Assembly (NCBI GenBank): GCA_024509875.1
Contig: JAMPIV010012228.1
Span: forward strand, 62,001 to 126,000
Length of the DNA stretch: 64,000 nucleotides
DNA from: Oreohelix idahoensis
Lineage: Eukaryota; Mollusca; Gastropoda; Stylommatophora; Oreohelicidae
Reading direction: 5' to 3'
In this document: in pieces, positions 8,323-21,240 of the stretch
How positions within the stretch are numbered: the stretch's first letter is position 1
How the letters are laid out: every line of letters starts with the position of its first letter
Made by a program: the position numbers and the translations under genes
Notes under the pieces: model-generated
What the model saw: only the letters and a program-made list of their open reading frames with translations
What the model was told of the DNA's origin: nothing
Databases searched by the model: none

Positions 8323-10940
8323 TGTCACGTAGGGTTTATATTCATTTAATTTCCTACATTTTCTTCCTATTCTTTCACCAAATTCTCTCTTTATTATCTC
8401 TGTATTTCCTTTTTCCTGTATATTTTTCATCCATTCGTTTTGCGTATATTATTTTCATATAATTCGCAAACTTTACCTGTTTTCCTTTCTCTTAAACTGA
8501 GAATCGCGCTAGGACGATATTACGTAGATGTCAGGGCTGCAGGGCGTCAGAAGGCGTGATAAGTCGGTTCGCTGAACATAAGACGTAGCAAATCGTCTAC
8601 ATTCTCACCGAGCGCGCGAGTTTCTTCTCGGCATTAGTCCCGGTGAGGTGTGATACTTTACATCTGCACCGGTCAGTATCCAGACATTTGTCTGGAAAAT
8701 CCCAAACTGACACGGCGCTCACTTGGGCCATGGTCAGCTGTAGTGTGAAAACTGCCCTGAAATGGAGTCAGGCTGTCTGGGATTTGAAACTGACACGCGT
8801 ACATCGTGGTCAGTAGGTGACAGTTACGACACGCGTTAAGCGGACGTAAATGTTGGGAGTAGGGGAGATAATTTCGCTTGGCGAAGTAAGTTTGGGCCCT
8901 TTGTCTGATTTTAAGATATTGGCCAAGTTTGAAACTTTAATTTCATTCTCGCTCATAGACTCCACAGTAGATAGGTCGCTCGAAAACAGAATAGCTGTTA
9001 GCGAAGATCTCAGTTTGTTTCGGCAATTTGTCGAACTTCTAGACTTCCAGAAATATTTTCAGCATTTTTATTCTTAAGTTGTGCGACTACCTGTAATTCT
9101 GTGGTTGAGGTAATTAATATGATAGATATATAGATTTTGTGAGTGTTAAAGTGTTAAATCGCTTAATTCATTTTAATCTATTTCTTTAGCGCAGAAGAGA
9201 AATAAAGTGGTAGGCTATTATATTTTCTAGGGAAGCATTCAGTGGAAAGCAGAATAAAATTAAAATTTCTAGCTTATAACGGCAATTGTAGCTATTTATA
9301 AATTTAATTTAACTGCTAATACTCAGTCGAGTGTATTTTTCTAAACTAACGTATAAACTCTAGAATCCAGCCTCATGAATGGTGACGGAATACGCACGTG
9401 TTTTCTTAATTTATGAGGATTGCTGATTTTAAAATATAACTTACGTCACGGGAAGTTTAAATGATAAGCAAAGCTCTCTGCTTGCAAGTTTAAATGTAAG
9501 TTTTAACCAGTACAGATTCTGTTTATTATATTATATGTGTTATTTTTCCTCCACACAGTGAAAGTTTTTGGGTGACCCTAACTTTACCAGCACCTAGTAG
9601 TAGTTTCCATACTTGTGAAGAAATAGACAGTCCTTATTTTGAACCACGTGGGTTTTCTCAAGTAACACTGATCTGACGGTGCAAGTTAGACAGAAATACT
9701 AATATCCCTATAACGGGTTTTCAAAGACTGTAATGATAAATACTGGACCTTGGAGCCAGCACTTAATTTCTTCTAGAAACTCTATATAATTTGCTGCCTG
9801 GTTGGCGTGAATATTAACAATCATTTCCCGACTAGATTATATCTTGTGGACAAATCTGTGGTGTGACTAAAGTGAATCCTATACTGAGGGAAGGCACCGA
9901 CCTGACATTCATCATTTTTTTAGAAACCTACGCTATTGACACTGTGCTCTGCTAACTCCCGCGCCTGGAATAATTGTTAGGTGACTTAATCAGACATTTG
10001 AACAAATTTGCATACCCAAGTAGTCGTTCCCGGAGACTCCAAGTTAAATACGTCTTTTGGAACTGGGGACTTCTTGGCAGAAGACTGCATTTTTTGAGTC
10101 TGTGTGAAAATCTACAAGCAATGTGTTCCAAGAGGCAGCAAGCAAAGTCGTGAGTACAAGTATGAGAAGCCATGGCGGAATGAATGAGTGTACGCTGGTT
10201 TGAGTGATATTTTTCACTATGTTATCTTTGACACCCTGTTGCTGCCCTAATTTTTTTTTCAAATGTGCATAATTTGTTGCTAAGGCTAGAGTTCTTGTGT
10301 TTTGTCTTAGGTTAAATCAGATTTTTTTCAAACTCTGTGCATATAATTACGAGATAAAACAAAGGCAACTCTTAGACTCAAACCCTATGTATCTGTGACT
10401 CGGGCGCCATAATCTGTTCTCTTAACGGGGCCGGGCTAAACCTAGAGTTAACACTATAACGGGGCTATCATCCTTGCAACATTTCCTTGATTTTTTATGA
10501 CTATGTGTATATGTATTTTCCTTGATGTACTTTCTTTGATGTTGTGAGCCGATTTTTCCTGATATTAAAATCGCTCTTGAACTTAATAATCGTGTTTGGT
10601 CAGCTCGTTCTAAATAATATATATCATTGTTATAGTTTTCCCACGTCTGTGTGTTTACCTGTCGTCACTTGTATGTGCGTGCCTGTGAGTGATAGAAATA
10701 TACGTAATATGTATATTGGTGTAGTCTGTCTGACGCTGTAACAACTGTTGTAGAAGATAGGTGAGAGAGAGAAGAATTCTTTTCGCTTTCAGAGACAGCC
10801 ACTATATCAAATCTATCATCTCACGTGTGTGGAAATTCTATTACCTTTCACTAACTCTCACTGAGTCTATCACCTATTCAAACCTATTCAGAAGTGACCC
10901 AAACCTATGTCTTATTCATCCTAACGGAAAATCAACGACA
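8323..10940 (+). repeat. 3' LTR of element 1 (2.6 kb)
   Basis: This is a direct repeat of 1754-4365 with scattered single-base differences and short indels, ending ...CAACGACA at 10940. An ATTAAA poly(A)-signal variant at 10564-10569 aligns with AATAAA at 3990-3995 in the 5' LTR. ATTAAA is also kept in the element 2 3' LTR and the solo LTR, so it is probably the ancestral signal and the R-region marker. Confidence 0.93.
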
Positions 10941-11379
10941 AACAGATCATACACAGCCGTAACTAATATTGTGATTACCAAGTAGTCCATCCTCATACAC
11001 AGGGACTTCACACCCATTTACTGCAGAAATTCGATTTCTGTAATTGTCAGTACTATACTGATGCCCAAGAGCCAAAATAAAACCGCCTCGCCACAAGTCC
11101 CGAAACCACATTCCAACCAGACACACCTAATATCTGAAATAAAATTGAATATAATTACACATACAATAATCGATTAGTAAACCTATACAACCCTCTTAAA
11201 GATTCGATTCCAAGCCTCTTATGAAAGACTGGACTTTTGGTGAAGAATGTCCGCCCTTCATTCAGTGGATAACTGACGTAGTTAAAATACAGCCACACTA
11301 CTTTGTTCTGCTGGCCAGGGAATTTTATTCTTTTGTGTGTGTATTTTGTGTGGTAATTTTTTTTTATTTTTTACATGAC

Positions 11380-12320
11380 GGTGCAAAAACAAAAATCAGA
11401 AGGGTCACTATAAGAGACTTGTTGTTCGCTGATGATGCTGCAGTCGTCACTCAAAGCCAACAGCAGCTTCAGAGCTTGATGAATCGCTTCACTAAAGCAT
11501 GCAAGGACTTTGGCCTCACAATAAGTCTAAAGAAAACGAATGTGCTGAGTCAGGATGGGGATGCTGCACCAGTTATCACTATCGATAACTATGAATTGGC
11601 AGTGGTGCACCACTTCACATACCTAGGGTCTACCATCAATGACAAACTCTCACTGGATACAGAAATCGACAGGCCGCATTGGCAAAGCTGCAGCTACCTT
11701 TGCCCGCCTCACATCGCGTGTTTGGGGAAACTCTAAACTCACAATGAAGACCAAAGCTGCGGTATATAATGCCTGCGTCACCAGCACACTCCTATATGGC
11801 AGCGAGACCTGGACGACCTATGCTAAGCAAGAAAGAAGGCTCAATACCTTCCATTTGCGGTGTCTACGCCGCATCCTCGGCATCTCGTGGAAAGATAAAG
11901 TGACAAATGTCGAGGTGTTGTCACGTGCTGGCCTTCAAAGTATGTATACGCTGCTTAGACAGCGCAGACTTCGCTGGCTTGGCCATGTTCGCCGCATGGA
12001 AGATGGTCGCATCCCAAAAGATATCTTCTACGGACAATTAGCAGATGGCAAGAGAACAGTTGGGCGACCACAGCTGAGGTTCAAAGATGTTGCAAGAGAG
12101 ATATGAGGGCACTGGACATGGATCCAGCAACATGGGAGGATGAAGCTGCCGATCGCACTAAGTGGCGATGCTATTTACGGCGCCACCTCAGATTGGGCGA
12201 GGAGAGGCTCACACAACAAGCAGAGGAGGCGAGAAATAGTCGAAAGGAGCACCAGGAAAATAAGCATCTGAGGGCTGTCACCTCAGGGGCGCATTCCCCC
12301 ATAGACATATACTTAAACGT
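11380..12320 (+). pseudogene. LINE reverse transcriptase C-terminal half, two frameshifts
   Basis: This is a 5'-truncated non-LTR retrotransposon. It begins with IRRVTIRDLLFADDAAVV, where FADD (about 11424-11435) is the polymerase catalytic motif, then FTYLGSTINDKLSLDTEID. One extra C near 11673 shifts the frame. The chain resumes with KAAATFARLTSRVWG, LLYGSETWTTYAKQERRL, HLRCLRRILGISWKDK and RRLRWLGHVRRMEDG, the usual LINE C-terminal signatures. A second one-base loss near 12088 shifts it again to MRALDMDPATWEDEA through about 12290. The first 170 bases of the open frame (from 11221) are unrelated. A homologous copy lies at 16900-17425 on the other strand. The clade (RTE- or Jockey-like) is not resolved. 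Confidence 0.9.
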
Positions 12321-12539
12321 TACAATCGGGTATGGCATGTCATTTACTACGAATTATTATAAAGTTTATCTAACATAGTTAGACATTGATGTGAAAGTCA
12401 AATAAAACTGCAAATATCTTAATATATACATACTATCTTTTCTTCAGTTCCAACATTTCCTTTAGTGAAATTTCCATTCCATTCCTGCATATATCCCTTC
12501 TGTGAAAATCTATAACCCAATAAGATCATAATAGCACAT

Positions 12540-12740
12540 AGCGTTATGAACGAAGAACTACTGGACAAAGGTTTATATAATTCTTCCGTGAGCAGGGTCG
12601 ATTGTCCAAATGTCCGGTAGCTTCAAATCTCTCAAGAAGTCGACAATTGTATGGTAGAGTAGAGCGACAACTGCTTAAACGTCTTTGCAACATGACGAAC
12701 AGATTGAAAACCATCCTGAATCCCATGCCATGGCTCGACC
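12540..12740 (-). pseudogene. Tc1/mariner-like transposase HTH relic
   Basis: Read on the minus strand, two adjacent frames give FQSVRHVAKTFKQLS and then LLERFEATGHLDNRPCSRK. This resembles the paired helix-turn-helix and GRPR-type linker of Tc1-like transposases (usual form R-R-F-x-A-T-G-x-x-x-D-R-P-R-S-G-R-P). At least one frameshift separates the two parts. I find no DDE core and no inverted terminal repeats nearby, so this is a short fossil. The alternative is a chance match, but the ERFEATGHLDNRP run is quite specific. Confidence 0.6.
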
Positions 12741-12799
12741 ACACGTCTATACAGTGCTGAGACTTCTCCTTGGTGGCATGGCTAATGCAGGTGATCATT

Positions 12800-15760
12800 T
12801 CGACAACTTGTCATACATGATTTTATTGCATACCAACGGTGAACACTCTTTACCGATGATCATTTTTCACGTGCAATTCAAATTCAGCTCACTTTTTTTC
12901 AACCTTTTGAACTAGTGGGGCGTGTTGCAAAAACCACGAGTTTTTGCAGCAACAATGGCAATTTTCACGTGCGGGTTAAAGTGACTCCAATTTTTTGGAC
13001 ATTTTAAAAAAAATTAACCTAGTGCACACAGAAAATGTAGTAGCACATTTCTCTGCTGAGCTCAGTTTTTAATAAATGACATTTTTCACTTGCCTTTACA
13101 GTTTTGCCAATCAATTATATAAAATTTTCAAAACACTTTTTGCTTTCGCCATTTGTGGATTTTCCCTATCCGGCTTCTCTCTGATAACATAAACGAACGC
13201 GCATGTCGTGACCGCTACTATTTTTTAGAATGCCTTAGTTACAGCGGTGGTTTCCGTTTTTGTTTACATACAGTTTCAAAAGGCACTTCCTTTTTTGCCT
13301 CTCTTGCCGAAAAACCATCCCAATTTATTCGTATTCTCTGTTTCGTTCTAATCAGTCTATTAAGCTAAAGCGTGTTTTTTGCACACTTTGCTACAGTGGA
13401 ACAACACAATAGATGGATGACAAGGAAATACAACTCTACAGTTCAGGTCAGACAAACAAGCGTATCTTCCCCGCACCAAAAGCATGTGGCGTGAATATTG
13501 TGACCGTGGTGTGCTATCTCGCTTTTGTTTTTCCCTTAGAGAAAAGATGAATAAGTAGTGAGCTGGAAAATTTGACGAAGGAATATTTCTTTCATAAGTA
13601 TGCAGAAAATGGGGAAAGAGTAGGGGTGTAATAGGAATTTTAGAGCGTGATGGAACAATGAGTGTTTGTTTTTAATTTTTCTAACTGAAATAATCCATGT
13701 TATTGTTTATTAAAGATATGCCAGAGGAAATTAACGAAATGCATTTGAAGGCAAGAATACGGATACTTCATAGACTGGAGGAAAAGTAGAGAAACCATAA
13801 TAACAGGTTTAAGATACCAAAACCATATAAAAGAACACGATGTAATGAGAAAGAGAGAAAAATAAAGAGAGTTGGTAATGGGAAGAAGCAAGAGAGATAG
13901 TTAGGTGATAAGAAAGAGAGTTGGTGATGGACAACAGAGCGAATTGTAGAGAGAGCCCACTGACAAAAAACCAAATAATAATACGTTCAATAACATCTCC
14001 TCTATATCATAATATAATGTTTCCGAGAATCTATGCCTTCTTGCTAGCACATTATGCACAACAACAAGCGAGACGCTTTTTCATTCTCATGGGCAAACAC
14101 CTGTGCAAAAACACAACGTAGTACTGGTCGTCTCATTGATGCTTCAAGGGCGTGTGTATCTCCTCACACGAATATCACAACATTGCACTGCACTGCATAT
14201 ATATTGGCCCCAACGGGGAGCCGGAAGAACAAATGACAGCTCTGGTTCTGCTGGGAGTTCGACAAACGGAAGAAAAGGACGACACCACCGGCAAACCCGG
14301 GCGTCGTGAAAACCTGCAGCATGTGTTGATATAAAACGCAGCATTTAGAAAGAAGACAATGAGAGTTCTTCTTGAATGATGTTCTGAAGTTGGAAGGTAT
14401 GTGGACCCCATTAGTGCTGTGTGCGTATTCGTCCTTAAATTTTCGGCAGTTTTTCCCATGTGTAAAAAAGTGTTTACCATACCAACGTTTATAAGTGACC
14501 CTAATGTGGAAACTGTGTCCGTTAATTGAATTCCATTTCGAGTTATAAGTTGAGGGGTGGCGTGGAAGGAATAGAACAATTGGGAAACATGAAGAGAATA
14601 TTTTTCGGAGATTTCAATGTACCTGCATGGATAAGTCCACGCCTTGCAGGGGTCTTCTGCATACATTGTACCTAGCGTCTGCAGAAATTCTGGTTCCCAA
14701 GAAACGGTTGGGTTGCTTATCCGGATAAACGCATGGCTTGCTCCAACATAAGCTCATCCGATTTTTATGTTAACTATGTTTTAACTTGGAGTATACGTCA
14801 TTATGCAGTAGAATGGAGACTCCCAAAGCGGATATACCGCGGGAGCAACAGCGGTCAAGTAGACATAGATTCTCCGATCAAGAATCTGGTATTGTAGTGT
14901 GAATCAAAATACAATTTTAACTTCTTGCGAGGCGCATTCACGATTCAAATACAAGTAACCTGTCCCCAGCGGAGGCATGTTGTTGAATATTTTAATACTT
15001 AGCACCTGTACCATGCTTGAAGTGGTTTTAAGAATTGTATACCAGAGCATTCATTAATTAGAATGTGTGTGTACGTAAGAGTTTTATATTTATTAAATTT
15101 TGACTCTAAAAGCGTTTGTCAGACCACAGAATCAAAAACTGATCCCAAGTCACTAAGTACACTAATGTCCATCAGCGATAGAACCTAACCAATAATCAAC
15201 TATTCTTATCAAGCATTATATCTCATGTCGATCACCATGGTTGCTTATGTCCTGTCGTGAAGAAGGGGTGGGTAGAAAAAATGGAGAATCCTCCCATTAA
15301 TTTCTGAGGATTGTGTGAGTCGCGTAAGAGCAAACGATACCCTAGAGTAATGTAGATAGTGTTGTGTTTGTGTCTGTTCTTTGTGTTTCTTTTTTTTTTT
15401 TAAATTAAGTTACGTTTGTTTGTCTTCATGTTGAGAAAAAAGAAGACATTTAAAGTCACTTTAAGATTAATTTCATAAATTCCAGCTTGTCAGTGCTTTT
15501 TAAGGTTAGTTCACCTCTACGATAAATATAATATCAGTTTTTTATAAAATTATTTTTTGAAAAACCGATATTCACAGCCATCGATGAAGTTTTGTAAATT
15601 TTATAAAACTAATTTTACATATTGTGCGCTCTTTAGTTAAACTCTCTATGAGTTGTTAATGATTGTTTCCTCTGCCCCTGAAATGTAATTTCGTACATCA
15701 TTACCCGGAACTAAAATTAACAGGCCCATATGGATCATTTGTCATTAGCGATTTTGTTTT
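12800..15760. other. non-coding stretch, nothing recognisable
   Basis: AT-rich unique-looking DNA with T and A tracts. The longest open frame (14175-14666 minus, 163 codons) shows no convincing domain. No tRNA, LTR or clear repeat was seen. Confidence 0.5.
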
Positions 15761-15895
15761 TTTTTTTGTTTTGTTTTTTTTTTATTTTTATTTTTTTTTT
15801 TTTGTTTTTTTTTTTTTGTGTTTTTTGTTTTTTTTTTTTTGTTTTTTTTTTTTTTTTTAAGTTTTATTTTTTTTTTGTTTTGTGGTGGTTTGTTT
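15755..15895. repeat. T-rich low-complexity tract
   Basis: About 140 bases of nearly pure T broken by single G, A or C bases. Phe-rich open frames across it are artefacts of composition. It could be the decayed tail of a minus-strand retroelement. Confidence 0.9.
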
Positions 15896-16134
15896 TTTGG
15901 TCATTGTACCACTGCAATTCCCAGTAATTGCTCATCTTCTTTATAGTTTTGAAAACTTCTTCGGATGATAGCCGACCAAATAATTGCTCCGTCCTTATAG
16001 GGAAAACTGCATGGTCTTGGGCATCGATATCTCTGTACAATTTTTCTATATGAAGGTTCCAGCCCTCATAGTCACTCGGCTTTTAATTACTACGACGCAC
16101 GCCGGTAGTGTGGGAGCATATAACGTCACATAAT

Positions 16135-16312
16135 TTTGCATAGCTAGGCTGGGTTTGACGCACGGTGTAGGACCCTGGGTTTCGAGTCCTGGGTCCAGCC
16201 CAGCTCTCGTCTGTTGTTTTTCTGTTGGTTCTAGTGTTCTACTTATTTATTTCTTATGATTGCCTGAAAACAGTACCCTTTATGTTAGTCCTAATATTTA
16301 TTTCTATACTAA
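16135..16312 (+). mobile_element. tRNA-derived SINE, family A copy 1
   Basis: The tRNA-like head has an A-box-like TAGCTAGGCTGG (16141-16152) and a B-box-like GGTTTCGAGTCC (about 16178-16190). The body starts GTCTGTTGTTTTTCTGTTGG near 16208 and continues with GTGTTCTACTTATTTATTTC and TTGCCTGAAAACAG. The same body occurs at 33119, 35239 and in both arms of the palindrome at 58231-58438. RNA polymerase III promoter function is inferred. Confidence 0.75.
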
Positions 16313-16334
16313 CCTAACTTCGCCCTGTACAGGA

Positions 16335-16478
16335 CCCGGCCCCCCTTACCCCCCCCCCCGCCATGTAAACCCCCCGACCACCCCCCCGGCTTCCCCCCCC
16401 GCCCCCCCCCTTTACCCCCCTAACCCCCCCCACGCCCCTACCCCCCCGCCCCCCTCCCCCCCCCCCTGCCATCCTCCC
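16335..16478. repeat. C-rich low-complexity tract
   Basis: Long runs of C broken by other bases, directly downstream of the family A SINE. The Pro-rich open frame across it is an artefact of composition. Confidence 0.9.
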
Positions 16479-16899
16479 GAAGAAATTAACACAGTGCTAT
16501 ATTCCATCCATTTCGGTGAAGATTACTAACTAACCAGTGAGCATTAGTTATGCCTTGACAAACTGACTGCTCACAGTTCCCTCTCGTCTTCACCCAAGCG
16601 TGAGAATAAGGGAAATGGGGTTTCCAACTTTTGTTTATGGCACACGTTACCCCTCTTGCCGTCTCTGAAGAAGGCCCTCATTTAATCTAACATGAGAGTA
16701 CAAATAATTGTAAAGTTTACCATGATTATAACAGATTGAGAAAATAAACGTACACATAATTATATTAATAGTTTCGTAAAGAAACAAACTTAATCTGGCA
16801 ACCGCAGCTTCGGTTCGACTTACTTTTGAGTTAGAAGGTCTTAAATAGAGTCCTGTAAACATGTCCAACTGTGGACTAACTATGTAATAATAATAAGTA

Positions 16900-17425
16900 A
16901 GTAAATAGCCCCATTCAGTCATTAACATGACTATGGGGAATGCGCCCCTTTGAGTTGGGCAGCCCTCAGCCTGCTTATTGTCCTGGGGCTCCTTTCGACG
17001 TGTTTCGTCCTCACCTCTGGCCTGTCTTGTGTGAGCCTCTCTTTTCGCCCAATCTGAGGTGGTTGCCGCTAAATAGCAATCGCCACTTAGTGTGGCAGCG
17101 GCAGCTTTCAATCCTCCATTTGTTGCCTGGATCCATTGTCCATTGCCCATCAATGTCCCTCTCTTGCACAACTGCAAATCATTGGTAACCTGCAGCTTTT
17201 TGTCGCACCAACTGCAGTTTCTCGTTTTTGCCATCTTCTAATTATGCCTTAGAAGATATCATTTGGATGCGAAAAAAACACCTATCTTCCATTTCGGCGA
17301 AACATTGCCCGTAAGGCCAGCGAAGTCTGCGCTGTCCCTAAGCGGCGTATACATACTTTGATAGGCCAGCACGTGACAACGACCTCGACAACACCTCGAA
17401 CAACACCGTCGAGCTGTGTAACTAT
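16900..17425 (-). pseudogene. LINE C-terminal relic, homologous to 11380-12320
   Basis: The reverse complement aligns with the plus-strand LINE from the GTCGAGGTGTTGTCACGTGC block (about 17400), through CAAAGTATGTATACG and the GAAGATGG/GATATCTTCTA block, to the 3' GGGGCGCATTCCCC segment (near 16940). Peptide traces include REAHTRQARGEDETRRKEPQ. It is much more decayed than the 11.4 kb copy, with several indels. Beyond its 3' end is a TTACTTACTTATTA-like tail (about 16880-16915), as expected for target-primed insertion. Confidence 0.82.
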
Positions 17426-17429
17426 AATG

Positions 17430-20400
17430 ATGTTTACTACCAGTAAATACTCCATGTATTTGGTTTGGCACGCCTTAGGCTTATTGGGTATAGAGAAGGG
17501 CTAAAAGGGAACGAAGGTGAAGACAATTACACAAATGATCCCACCCACACCAAACTCCATAATGCTGTGGTATATAAGATAATTGTAAAGTCGTCTAAAC
17601 ACTTCACAACCCTAGCCGACAAGAATCTACGGTGAGAATTACCTTGCCCTTGACCGTCCATAGTCGTCCCTAAGAAGTACTTGACACCCAGGACGGATCA
17701 TCACATGATTGACACCCGTCTTTTTTCAAATAAAGAAAACACTACTTGTAAGTATAGGAGTTGAATTAAACTGTAAGCGACTAGTCTAATAGCGCTCGAA
17801 AACGCCACCTTGCACCCCGTACTCTGGCTATACGACGCCGGTGCAAAACGTGCCGCCACATCGCACCCCCCCCCAGCCCTTTTTTTTTTATAGTATGATG
17901 CTCATTGCCTGAACGTTCTCGAGGGTCGACGTGGTAATAACACCGAGATTAACAAGATTGTGTATTTCGGGTGTTTCGATGAAATATTACTCCGTTTTAG
18001 TTTAACTTGTGAGTAGCATGTATTATTGTTGTCTTTCTATAACTCGTCGTCCACATGTTCATCGTGTTTGGACATTCAGCTAACTTAAATGCCATGTCGA
18101 CCAAGCAAGTATTATAACAATAAAGATGTGTATGGTGAAGAGTTACTAACTTCATCACAGAAACCTGATCAGGCTTGGAAGTGTAATGATCAACTTTTGG
18201 GACGGTTAAGCATCTCTGTATTGCTAAGGTTCAAGTCCATTGAAGCTGATAACGCCGCGACCTCGTATTGGAACGCTAATGAATCTGTCGCGGTAATAGC
18301 CGAGGACTCGATGAAGGGAGGCGAATAGAAAAGTTGACTTTTCCCAATAATACACATTCTATGAGTTGAAGACGACCATGGTTTTGCTAATAATTTCAGA
18401 CTTGGGGCTTCGCGTAGAGCTGGAGTACTGGAGCAGAAGGAAACTAAGTCATAAGTTGCTAATCGGAGATTTTAAGAGCGTTGCTTGTTTGGTCTCCCTG
18501 TGTGGAGAATTAATCTACGCTGTTGTGTAGAGAAGGTAGAAACTATACAAATACTTTTGCGATCAACATAGACGAAGTTTTTGAAAGCAGACACTTATAT
18601 CAAGAATGTGGTCCGCAAGGTGGATTTTTGCATTGTTGTTCCAAATGACAAATTTCGAAATGTGGGAGATAAAATTCCCTTGGCCCCTATAGGGTAATAT
18701 GAGGTCGAAAGTATGAAGTGCCTACTTATAGTGACCGAACTTCAAAAATGAATGAAAGAAGGCGAAATCCTCAATAGAGAAGTACAAAACGATTTTTTCA
18801 GAAGGTATTCTTGAACTCCAGCGACTGAGCTATTCACCCTGGAATCCCGAAAGATACAAGAAGGACCCCCACTTTCTGGTTTTAGGTCGGAAGGAAATAA
18901 AAGTAGAAGCACTTTAAACCACCAACAGCACAATAAGATATATAACAAAGTGAATAACTCCAAAGATGCAAATTTTATTTACCGAATGTATGTTGTAATA
19001 ATCACATAAAAAAAAGATAAAATAAATGGTGCAAGATGATAGAGTGCAAATCAACAAAGAGTTAAAAAATAATATTGACTTAATTTAAGAACAACTTAAT
19101 TACTCCTTTAAAACTGATATCAACAGGACTTGTGGACAAAAATGAATGAGAAAAGCCGTTCAGATCCCACACAATACATTACTATACGAATTGGATAGAG
19201 TGATGACCTGTCAAGTAATTATACTTGCTGATTTAATATAACAAAAGTATGAATCGAATTTGTCAAATGAACCTGAAACAACAATAGCAGGTCTTTTGAG
19301 GCTATTATCTGGCTAAAGTTTGTAATACGAACTAGCCCAGATGTCAGACCAATCCGTCCATGCAGATGTCCGAGGTAAGAAAAAGTCAATAAGTAAGTGT
19401 CCGCAGAGTGAATATAAATTTGTGCCTATTTGAAATTTTCTAGTCCGAATACCTGGTAATAGTGCTTTTATTTTCCCTGTCTATCCAAAGTAATTCATAT
19501 GACAAAAAAAACATGTTTCTCACGCAACCTTAAACCCAGTTTGAGAGCTTCGGTCAATACTCCTACACGGTCAGTTAGGATTTTCCAGACGGCTGGCTGT
19601 CTAGAAATTTATGGCCTGTCCTTCCTGTCCTCATTTGTTAAACCTTTCTGAAGCTCCGTAAACCACAAGCACGTTACAGAGTGACATGACAATAGAGGCG
19701 ACAACTATTTTGGCTAATCGTGGGATACGTTTAAAATGTAGCGGGTAAATCCGAGAAGATAATTCCCTTCTCAATTCTTTTCCCTTAATAAACTAGTTTT
19801 TTAGACATCCCTTGTTTTATCAGTGCATACTGTAATATGAGAGACGCGACGTCTTATAGCCTTGTAAAGTAACAAACTATTGCATAGGGAGACTTGAGGT
19901 TAAACAGAACACGACAAAGGGTGCCCTCCAAGTATTATAACGATAAACAGACTAATTTTATTCCGGAGCGGATATGTATTCGCTTTTCCAAGTTATATAG
20001 GAAAATGTAGCTTAAATCATAAATGATAATGAAATAGTAATATTCTCTCAATGGTGGGAAGTCTAATGAAAAAGAGTATTATTATCAAGGGTGAAAGACT
20101 AAAGAGAGATAATATTACTATCATGGTGAAAGTCTTATAGTTTATTATAATATAAACGGTGTTTCCTTTATCTTGTAATGTAGTCATACAATGCTTACGA
20201 AAATTCATTTAAGTTTTCACTGCTTTGAATTATTAGAAGCGAGTGTTATGGTTACAAATGTTTTTTTATCATTCAGTAATTTCAATGGATCATTGTTACG
20301 TTTTTCAATGTATTATGTAAACATTAATGTATGAGCATATTTATGTAATGAAACGCGGGAACAGGAAAAGCAAACTGTGGAAAAGCAACAGGATTATTAT

Positions 20401-21060
20401 CTCTAGCTCGGACCGCGGCTCATGTGAACTTGGTCCTGACAGGGGATGAAGGCAACAGTCCCTTGGTTAATGGTGTAAAGAATGTACCATGGACTGTGGC
20501 CATGCTAATTTCATTCATCTAGCAAGCAGTAATGTAGTATAAGAATGGACAGTACATCCTAATTTTTAGGAACGAGACTCATGCATGGGATAATCAAAAC
20601 ATGCCGACGCCTGTTTGACACTGCTCTAAAATTGTTTCTGTTGTAATCTGCATGGTTGCATGCGCAGAAGTAGATAGTTACAACATGTAATTTTGTTTTT
20701 GTCTAAGCAAGGAGTTGTTATGTCAGTGCTACAAGGTCTTGTCTCGTACTTGCTGAAGAAGAGGTTACCTTTGTGTCCAGTATGGGGCCATATAGGTACC
20801 TCGTCCACCCAGTCCCACAATAGATTCCCTTCAAATCATTTCAATTACTTCAATTACATCGCAATTAATTGCAGAACGATTAACTCAACACCAAGATATT
20901 ATACCCTTCAGACGAACCCATCACCCGTAACATACTCCAACCCATGTTTAGACCCTATCCACTTCGCCAAAAAGATCCAACGCATCCCAGCCTTATAGCA
21001 GAAAATTCGTTAATCATGTGGAGTATCCGCAATCAAGCAGTGGATACGTTACCACACCTT
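17430..21060. other. non-coding stretch, nothing recognisable
   Basis: AT-rich DNA without a supported gene. A peptide trace near 18600-18760 (GDKIPLAPIG) faintly recalls gypsy integrase linkers but is too short to call. The remaining open frames are under 80 codons and lack domains. Confidence 0.5.
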
Positions 21061-21240
21061 CTTGGATTTGAATAAAGGAATCGTGTATCAGATATCTGTG
21101 GCCTTTGTGGGATACATTATTCGTAACAGTGAGAGTCGTTACCCCAGCCAATCTTGGATTATATAAATCGTGGTTTTTCAGATTTCTGTGCCCTTTGTGG
21201 ATACCTTATTCGAATCAGTGGAAGTTTAATTTACATGGCA
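21060..21240. repeat. diverged tandem duplication of about 95 bp
   Basis: Two neighbouring units share CTTGGATT, AATCGTG, a CAGAT-TCTGTG segment, CCTTTGTGG and TTATTCG-A-CAGTG in the same order (starting near 21062 and 21156). This is an old local duplication with no coding sense. Confidence 0.6.

Larger units (their letters stand above)
1754..10940 (+). mobile_element. element 1: complete LTR retrotransposon without RT/RNase H
   Basis: This is a 9.2 kb element with two near-identical LTRs (1754-4365 and 8323-10940), a primer-binding region at 4368, a gag-pol region at 5124-8195 and a polypurine tract just before 8323. The internal region is only about 4 kb, because the gene encodes Gag, protease and integrase but no reverse transcriptase or RNase H. 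By eye the two LTRs differ at only a few dozen sites over 2.6 kb, so insertion is fairly recent. The flanking pentamers are ATCAG (1749-1753) and AACAG (10941-10945), a possible 5-bp target duplication with one mismatch. Two frame breaks affect the gene (in the Gag coiled coil and near 7881). Movement must depend on a polymerase supplied in trans. Confidence 0.92.

Noticed and set aside
14175..14666. 163-codon minus-strand open frame
   Set aside because: No recognisable domain. A possible LINE-like trace (LGSLINVG) is too weak, and no homologous copy is in the window.
16260..16529. Proline-rich open frame
   Set aside because: It is a translation of the poly-C tract.
18600..18960. Faint integrase-like peptide trace
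   Set aside because: Only about ten residues fit (GDKIPLAPIG); no zinc site or DDE residues could be aligned.
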